Source: an uncultured Caryophanales bacterium
GTDB lineage: Bacteria; Bacillota_I; Bacilli_A; RF39; UBA660
Length of the DNA stretch: 11,624 bases
Assembly: GCA_947303225.1 (NCBI GenBank)
Contig: CAMYXG010000027.1
Span: 1-11,624, forward strand
Reading direction: 5' to 3'
Shown here: one piece after another, positions 6,915-11,624 of the stretch
Numbering within the stretch: the first letter of the stretch is position 1
Layout: each line of letters begins with the position of its first letter
Notes under the pieces: generated by a model
Told to the model about the DNA's origin: nothing
Databases searched by the model: none
Seen by the model: only the letters and a program-made list of their open reading frames with translations
Position numbers and translations under genes: made by a program

Positions 6915-6943
6915 TTGCGAAAAAAAAGACACTGTGGTACGAT
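6915..6943 (+). promoter_or_regulatory. Promoter of the VWA/XpaC/SPFH cluster
   Basis: TTGCGA (6915-6920), exactly 17 bases and TACGAT (6938-6943) form a plausible sigma-A promoter. Initiation near 6950 would be followed by GAGGAG (6953-6958), seven bases before the GTG start. A 6-bp inverted repeat, AGTGTC (6891-6896) and GACACT (6928-6933), brackets the -35. Confidence 0.55.
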
Positions 6944-6965
6944 TAAATCATAGAGGAGTGGTAGT

Positions 6966-8576
6966 GTGAAGAACAATAAAAATAGTAGCTTGACAATTTT
7001 TATCATTGTAGGAATAGTTGTAGGAATTTATTTACTTTTAAGAATAGGAAGTGGAGCTATAGATTTAATAGCATCTCCATTCTCATATAGAGAACTGAAT
7101 ATCCTTTCATCCAATGACAATAAAGACCTAGAAAATGATATTAAAAAATATGCTCAAAAAGAAGGCTTTAAAACATCTTTCACTTATATGGGAGACTTGG
7201 ATATAGTAGATGAATTAAATTTAAATTCAGATGCTTATGATGCTGTATGGATTTCAAATTCTCTATGGCTATACATGCTAAATGATTCTCATATTACAAG
7301 TGAATCAAAAAGTATTAGTATAAGTCCAGTCGTAATGGGAATACAAATGTCTAAAGCAAAAAGTCTAGGATTAGTTGGAAAAGATTTGAAAAATAATGAT
7401 ATTTTAAATCTAATTAAAAATAAACAAATAAAATATATAATGAGCTCTGTAACACAAACCAATGATGGAGCAAGTTCTTATTTAGGATTTTTAAATGCAC
7501 TTGCAGGATCTCCAGAAGTATTAAAAGAAGAAATGCTTGAAAATCCAGAACTAATTACAAATTTAAAAGAATTGTTTAAAGGAGTAGAAAGAGTATCAGG
7601 AGATCAAGATTTCTTAGAGACAATGTTTGTAAATGGTGATGACTATGAAGCAGTAATTGCTAGTGAATCATCACTAATTAATATCAATAAAAAATTAAAA
7701 GAAAAGAATAAAGAGGAGCTTTATTTAATTTATCCAACAGATGGAGTTCCAATCAATGATTCTACACTAGCTTTTATTGATCATTATAAGTATCCAAAGA
7801 AGAAAGAAAACTATTTAAAACTACAAAAGTATTTAAGAAGTAAAGAAGGACAAAATCAATTAAAGTCATTAGGAAGAAGAACTTGGTATGGAGGAATATC
7901 CTTAAATGAAGATAAACAAATCTTTAATCAAGATTGGGGAATCCATACAGAGAAGTATTTAACAGGAACAAAATTTCCATCCAAAAAAGTAATTACAAAA
8001 GCAATTGATTTATATATTGAACAAATAAGAAAACCATCCCACACAGTATTTTGCCTAGATTACTCAGGAAGTATGTATGGAGAAGGACGAGATCAATTAG
8101 TAGAAGCTATGGAATATATCTTAGATAGAGAAAAAGCAAGAACAGCAAAACTTCAATTCTCTAAAGTAGATAAAATTACTGTCTTACCATTTGAAACACA
8201 AGTAAGAGGTTCTATTACAACAGAAGATGGAACCAATACAATGAATATGTTGGAACAGATAAGAAATTTAGAGCCAAGTGGTTCTACCGCATTATATGAT
8301 TGTGCAATGGAAGGTATAGAGATTTTAGAGAAAGACTCAGATAACTATACAAAAACAATCATTGCTATGACAGATGGAGAAATCAATATAGGTAGTTTTG
8401 AAGATTTAATAAGTGTATATCGTGCACATCAATCCAAAATACCAATTTATAGTATTACCTTTGGAAAAGCAAAAGAAGATCAATTGAAAGAAATTGCTGA
8501 ATTAACAAATGCCAAAGTATTTAATGGAAAAAAAGGTCTATTAGAAGCATTTAAAGAGGTTAGGGGGTATAGTTAA
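6966..8576 (+). CDS. Membrane-anchored solute-binding-like and VWA domain fusion protein
   Basis: A 536-residue protein with a GTG start supported by GAGGAG seven bases upstream. One N-terminal helix (about 9-26) anchors it without a lipobox. Residues about 44-310 look like an extracellular solute-binding-protein domain. There is an opening beta strand (ELNILSS), a hinge-like SSVTQTNDGASSYLGF segment (160-175), and YEAVIASESSL (228-237) at the second-lobe position. Residues about 358-536 are a von Willebrand A domain with a full MIDAS: D365-x-S367-x-S369 (DYSGS), T441 (SGSTALYD) and D470 (MTDGE). It should bind a divalent metal and a protein partner outside the cell. It heads a packed cluster with the XpaC-like, second SBP-like and SPFH genes. 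No permease or ATPase is nearby, so ordinary import is unlikely. Sensing or complex assembly is inference. Confidence 0.88.
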   Translation: MKNNKNSSLTIFIIVGIVVGIYLLLRIGSGAIDLIASPFSYRELNILSSNDNKDLENDIKKYAQKEGFKTSFTYMGDLDIVDELNLNSDAYDAVWISNSLWLYMLNDSHITSESKSISISPVVMGIQMSKAKSLGLVGKDLKNNDILNLIKNKQIKYIMSSVTQTNDGASSYLGFLNALAGSPEVLKEEMLENPELITNLKELFKGVERVSGDQDFLETMFVNGDDYEAVIASESSLININKKLKEKNKEELYLIYPTDGVPINDSTLAFIDHYKYPKKKENYLKLQKYLRSKEGQNQLKSLGRRTWYGGISLNEDKQIFNQDWGIHTEKYLTGTKFPSKKVITKAIDLYIEQIRKPSHTVFCLDYSGSMYGEGRDQLVEAMEYILDREKARTAKLQFSKVDKITVLPFETQVRGSITTEDGTNTMNMLEQIRNLEPSGSTALYDCAMEGIEILEKDSDNYTKTIIAMTDGEINIGSFEDLISVYRAHQSKIPIYSITFGKAKEDQLKEIAELTNAKVFNGKKGLLEAFKEVRGYS

Positions 8577-9175
8577 TGAAGAAGCGGTATATCTATTCTG
8601 CTTACCTAGCATCAGCATTCTTCATTATATTATACATACTCTTATCCTTTCCATTATGGATTACACTATTAATCACAGCAGTAGTGTATGTAGGAGGAAT
8701 TTTTCTATTTAAAGAAAAAGATGTACGAAAGTACGATCCAAATATCATGATGCATTATTGCTACTTAATTAGTAAAATTGATAATTACACCAATTTAATA
8801 AAAAATAGAAGTGTAAAAAAAGATATAAAAGATATTACAGAAAAAGCAGAGAAAATAGTGGTAATGTTAGAACAAAAACCAAATAAAATTACTCAAGTAT
8901 ATGATGGATTTGATTTTTACTTACCACAAACAATCAAAATATTAGATCAATATCAAATGATTGAAGAGACCGAAAAAAAATCGGAACAAGAAAAAAAATT
9001 TGGAGAAGAAAATAATACAACACTAGATTATATAGAAAAAGAAATAGATAAACTATTAGAAAATATGAATTATACAAAAATGCTAGATATTAATGCAAGT
9101 ATAGAAATGTTTCAAAAAGCAAACAACAAGATAGAAACAAAATCAGATAAAGAGGGAAGTGAAGAACATGCTTAA
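8576..9175 (+). CDS. XpaC-like protein (5-bromo-4-chloroindolyl phosphate hydrolysis family)
   Basis: A 199-residue membrane protein. Two hydrophobic helices lie close together at about 7-25 and 27-46, followed by a charged, helical cytosolic part. The segment DGFDFYLPQTIKILDQYQMIE is the recognisable core of the XpaC family, whose members usually have a YLPxTxKLLxxY stretch. The flanks are coiled-coil-like and rich in Lys and Glu. The family is named after an indolyl-phosphate hydrolysis phenotype, but no established hydrolase active site is known. Members are often found beside TelA-type toxic-anion-resistance genes. The ATG overlaps the previous stop by one base (TAATG), with AGGGGG (8562-8567) eight bases upstream, so it is translationally coupled. 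No TelA gene is present in this window. Confidence 0.8.
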   Translation: MKKRYIYSAYLASAFFIILYILLSFPLWITLLITAVVYVGGIFLFKEKDVRKYDPNIMMHYCYLISKIDNYTNLIKNRSVKKDIKDITEKAEKIVVMLEQKPNKITQVYDGFDFYLPQTIKILDQYQMIEETEKKSEQEKKFGEENNTTLDYIEKEIDKLLENMNYTKMLDINASIEMFQKANNKIETKSDKEGSEEHA

Positions 9176-10347
9176 AGAAGGAAAACTTGAAAAAATAATA
9201 GGAATTGCTATCTTAGGAGTAGTAATTATTGTAGTAGTTGTTATAAAAGGAATTGTAGATTCCAAATCAGATAAAGGATTAACAGTAGTTTATGGAGCCG
9301 TAGGTGGAGGAAAGGAAGACTTTATTGCTGATGAAGAATTTAATAGAATATTAAAAGAAAAATATCGTATTTGTACCAGATAGTTGGGGAAATGGTAGTA
9401 CTATCACTAAACCACTAGTAAGAGAAACCGTTCACTTTGGAAATACATCAGTACCAGAAAGTGAATTGTCTATTACAAATGATAGATGTACAAAATACGA
9501 TATCTTATTTACAAGTGATGAACGATATTTAACTTATTATAGAGGAATACCAAAAGAAGACGAAGCAGAACGTTATCGAGTATTAAAAGGGTCTCTTACA
9601 TTAAATACACCAATTGTTTTCTATAGTTGGGATACTGTAGTAGATGCTTTAGAAAAAGAAGGCATTGTAACAAAAGAAGGAGATATTTACTATATTACAG
9701 ATTTTAATAAGTTAATTGATGATATTTTAGCAGATAAATCATGGAAAGATATTGGACTAACTGATTTATTTGGAAATATGAATATAGCATCTGTTGACCC
9801 CGTATCATCTTCTCCAGGAGCAACTTATTATGGATTATTGCTTACAATCTTAACAAATGGAAATGAAAGTAAAGAAGCAATGGAAAAAGCATTACCAAAA
9901 TTAAAACAATTATATGATAAATCTGGATATATGGGAGTCACACCAGCTGATTTATTTGAAAAGTTTATGAAAATTGGACAAGGTACTTACCCATTAATCG
10001 TTGATTATGAAAAAAGTTTAATGGAATTCCGTAACAGAGATAAAGATGGTTATAATAATGTAAAAGATCATCTAAGAATTCTTTATTCAAAACCAACTGT
10101 AACAAACTCACATTGTATCGCAACATTTACAGAAAATGGAAACAAATTCTTAAAAGCATTTGATGATAAAGACATTCAAGAACTAGCATGGAAAAACTAT
10201 GGATTCCGCGTAGAAGGATCAGGTGGAGTAAGTGATGTATCTGTCGTAGATATGCCAGGAATACCATCCAAAATAACAAGTGGAGCCAAAGGATTAGGAA
10301 TGGATACTTATAATAGATTAATAGAATATTTAGATAAAGGAGTGTAG
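9168..10347 (+). pseudogene. Membrane-anchored solute-binding-like protein, frameshifted
   Basis: Two open pieces belong to one gene. Piece one starts at ATG 9168 (SD AGAGGG 9151-9156, 11 bases away), or at GTG 9159 with a poor SD position, and ends at TAG 9381-9383. It encodes a membrane helix (KIIGIAILGVVIIVVVVIKG) and the opening strand and helix of a solute-binding fold (LTVVYGAVGGGKEDF). Piece two is open from 9355 in the +1 frame to 10347 and continues the fold (IVFVPDSWGNGSTITKPLV, then SVDPVSSSPGATYYG, then YPLIVDYEKSL). Joined, they give about 390 residues, with no other break. The first in-frame start-like codon in piece two is TTG 9466, which has no ribosome site, so it is unlikely to be a separate gene. 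It resembles the ectodomain of the SBP-VWA protein upstream. The break may be a real mutation or an assembly error. Programmed shifting is less likely because no recognised +1 site is seen. Confidence 0.8.
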
Positions 10348-10350
10348 AAA

Positions 10351-11343
10351 ATGGGATTTATTAAAGCTATTCAAACTGCTACTACAGGACAGTTAGCAGA
10401 TTCATACCGCGAGGTCATTAAATTTGAAAATAAGGATAAAAACTTACTAATAAAAAAAGTAACAACAGATAATGGAGTAATTACAAATGAATCAAGACTA
10501 TTTGTAGAACCAGGACAATGTGCAATTTATACAGACAATGGAGCAATCAAGGATATTATTACAGAGCCAGGAATGTATTTTATGGATACATCAGCTCCAT
10601 CATTATTCCAAGTAAATATCTTTGAAGGAATAGGGGCTAACTTCTTAGAATCAATGAAAAGAATTGCTTATGAAGGACAAACAATCACAACTCAGTCAGT
10701 ATACTTCATCTCTTTAGCAGAATTAACTAATATACCATATGAAACAAAAACAAACATATTATATAAAGATCCAGAATGGGGTCCAATGGATATTAAATTA
10801 TCAGGATCATATGGAATCAAAGTAGTAAATCCAATGAATCTTTTAACAAATGTAAATAGTAATGCGGATGAATATTACTTTTCAGATTTAGGAACTCAAA
10901 TAGATGATTATATCAATAAAGAATTAATGGAAAAAATGAATGGATTTAACGTTTCATTCGATTCTATTGCTAGTAAGATGGCAGAAGCATCAGAAGCAAT
11001 CATAGAAGAAATCAATAAAGATACAGAAAGCTTAGGAATTGCTCTAACAAGAGTAGTAATTGGAGAAATTACAGTACCAGAAGAAATTAAGAAAGCAATG
11101 TATGAAAGAACTGGTATTAAGATGAAAGCAACAAGTGTAGACTCAGAACAAGCTGATATCTATACAAAACTAAATACTGCAGAAGCAATGAAAGATATGG
11201 CAAACAATCAAGGAAATGCTGGAACAACCATTATGGGAATGAATATGGGTAATACATTAGCAGGAATGGTTAACAATAATATCAATCAAGCACAAGCAGA
11301 AAAAACACCAGAAGAACCAGTACAAAATGAAACCAATGAATAA
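10351..11343 (+). CDS. SPFH/Band-7 domain protein, YdjI-like
   Basis: A 330-residue protein of the bacterial SPFH group related to Bacillus subtilis YdjI, often annotated as virion core protein-like. The N-terminal part has the family pattern SRLFVEPGQCAIYTDNG (48-64) followed by EPGMYFMDT (72-80), then a beta-rich SPFH core. A helical segment (about 180-270) contains the typical TRVVIGEITVPEEIKKAMYER stretch. The tail is Gly/Met/Asn-rich, then Gln/Glu-rich. No zinc ribbon is seen at the C-terminus, where YdjI-type proteins often carry one. There is no transmembrane helix. SPFH proteins form oligomers on membranes, so it probably organises the membrane under the other products. It starts three bases after the previous stop, with AAAGGAG eight bases upstream, and is the last gene before a terminator. 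Confidence 0.85.
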   Translation: MGFIKAIQTATTGQLADSYREVIKFENKDKNLLIKKVTTDNGVITNESRLFVEPGQCAIYTDNGAIKDIITEPGMYFMDTSAPSLFQVNIFEGIGANFLESMKRIAYEGQTITTQSVYFISLAELTNIPYETKTNILYKDPEWGPMDIKLSGSYGIKVVNPMNLLTNVNSNADEYYFSDLGTQIDDYINKELMEKMNGFNVSFDSIASKMAEASEAIIEEINKDTESLGIALTRVVIGEITVPEEIKKAMYERTGIKMKATSVDSEQADIYTKLNTAEAMKDMANNQGNAGTTIMGMNMGNTLAGMVNNNINQAQAEKTPEEPVQNETNE

Positions 11344-11362
11344 AAGACGTTAAGTCTTTTTT
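11342..11362 (+). terminator. Intrinsic terminator closing the cluster
   Basis: AAAAGAC (11342-11348) pairs with GTCTTTT (11354-11360) around a GTTAA loop, with the T run continuing to 11362. The stem begins within the SPFH stop codon. It is compact and marks the end of the 6966-11343 operon. Confidence 0.75.
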
Positions 11363-11364
11363 CG

Positions 11365-11393
11365 TTGCATAAAAAACTAGTATTTGTTATAGT
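11365..11393 (+). promoter_or_regulatory. First of two promoter candidates upstream of the partial gene
   Basis: TTGCAT (11365-11370), a 17-base spacer and TATAGT (11388-11393) make a good promoter, directly after the terminator. Transcription would begin near 11400 and cross a short ATG frame of eight codons (11411-11437) whose Shine-Dalgarno site is too close to be convincing. Confidence 0.45.
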
Positions 11394-11422
11394 GATAATG
11401 GTGGTAGGATATGAGAAGAATT

Positions 11423-11451
11423 TTGAATTATTATTAATAATTTGATATACT
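11423..11451 (+). promoter_or_regulatory. Second promoter candidate upstream of the partial gene
   Basis: TTGAAT (11423-11428), 17 bases and TATACT (11446-11451) match the sigma-A consensus well. Initiation near 11458 would leave only the AGGGTGA ribosome site (11458-11464) before the ATG at 11469, so the leader would be minimal. Confidence 0.5.
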
Positions 11452-11468
11452 TAGAATAGGGTGATATC

Positions 11469-11624
11469 ATGAATGAAAATTTAATTTTAGAAAGAGAAAA
11501 ATCATATATTGATAAGATTTGTAATGAATATCAATATGATAGTAATATTAAACATCTTTTATATATTATGATACCAGCATTTATTATAAAATATGGAACT
11601 AATAAAGAAAAATTAATATTAAAT
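11469..11624 (+). CDS. Partial gene, unrecognised product (N-terminus only)
   Basis: An open frame of 52 codons runs off the window end. It begins MNENLILEREKSYIDKICNEY and continues with KHLLYIMIPAFIIKYG, a moderately hydrophobic segment in an otherwise charged, helical sequence. AGGGTGA lies four bases upstream of the ATG, and a promoter precedes it. I do not recognise the family from this much sequence. It does not look like a TelA N-terminus, although 52 residues cannot exclude it. It is separated from the SPFH cluster by a terminator, so it is probably a different transcription unit. Confidence 0.65.
   Translation, partial: MNENLILEREKSYIDKICNEYQYDSNIKHLLYIMIPAFIIKYGTNKEKLILN

Noticed and set aside
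6891..6933. AGTGTC/GACACT inverted repeat as a terminator after the B3/B4 gene
   Set aside because: The arms are only 6 bp and are separated by 31 bases, and no T run follows. At most it is a regulatory motif around the promoter.
6757..6969. 70-codon plus-strand open frame overlapping the end of the B3/B4 gene
   Set aside because: It lies mostly inside the B3/B4 gene in another frame, has no ribosome site, and its Arg/Ser-rich product is what an out-of-frame read of this sequence would give.
9372..9384. Programmed +1 frameshift at AGA TAG
   Set aside because: A shift of the prfB type needs a slippery codon that re-pairs in +1 and an upstream Shine-Dalgarno-like stimulator. AGA to GAT re-pairs poorly and no stimulator is seen. 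The protein would also read KYRICTR before DSWG, which fits the fold less well than a mutation upstream.
9466..10347. Separate gene starting with TTG 9466
   Set aside because: The same frame is coding-like back to 9355, and TTG 9466 has no Shine-Dalgarno site. The piece is the continuation of the frameshifted gene.
1..11624. CRISPR arrays, tRNA or rRNA genes, transposases, prophage genes
   Set aside because: No regularly spaced repeats, no cloverleaf-like sequences with a CCA end, and no transposase or integrase motifs were seen on either strand.

Overview
The window is very AT-rich, uses ATG/GTG starts with GGAG-type Shine-Dalgarno sites, and carries U-tract hairpin terminators and a T-box riboswitch. 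This points to a low-GC Firmicute. TGA is used as a stop (patatin gene, 6174-6176) and Trp is encoded by TGG, so the genetic code is standard and not the Mycoplasma/Spiroplasma code. An uncultured gut Bacilli lineage (Erysipelotrichales/RF39-like) would fit, but that is inference.

Layout. (1) 1-1087: a membrane protein with an N-terminal zinc ribbon and a long Pro/Gln-rich linker. (2) 1101-2452: promoter, tryptophan T-box, trpS and a terminator. (3) 2585-3634: a minus-strand, membrane-anchored beta-propeller-like protein, with a divergent promoter region that contains a 20-bp inverted repeat. (4) 3635-5291: a second membrane protein with a disordered N-terminal tail and a large ectodomain, then a terminator. 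(5) 5294-6892: a two-gene operon with an ATGA overlap, encoding a patatin-like lipid hydrolase and a stand-alone B3/B4 (PheT editing-like) protein. (6) 6915-11362: a promoter, four tightly packed membrane-associated genes and a terminator. The four are a fusion of a solute-binding-protein-like domain and a VWA domain, an XpaC-like protein, a second solute-binding-protein-like gene broken by a frameshift, and an SPFH/Band-7 protein of the YdjI type. (7) 11365-11624: two promoter candidates and the start of an unrecognised gene that runs off the window.

The best candidate for an underexplored system is block 6. XpaC-like, VWA and SPFH (YdjI-like) families belong to the poorly understood bacterial envelope-stress and toxic-anion-resistance repertoire. 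Here they are combined with two solute-binding-like ectodomains and no visible ABC permease, ATPase or TelA. A sensing or scaffold complex at the membrane is a reasonable hypothesis, but its function cannot be read from the sequence. The second solute-binding gene needs a +1 frame change near 9355-9381, so it is a pseudogene, an assembly error, or (least likely) a recoded gene.
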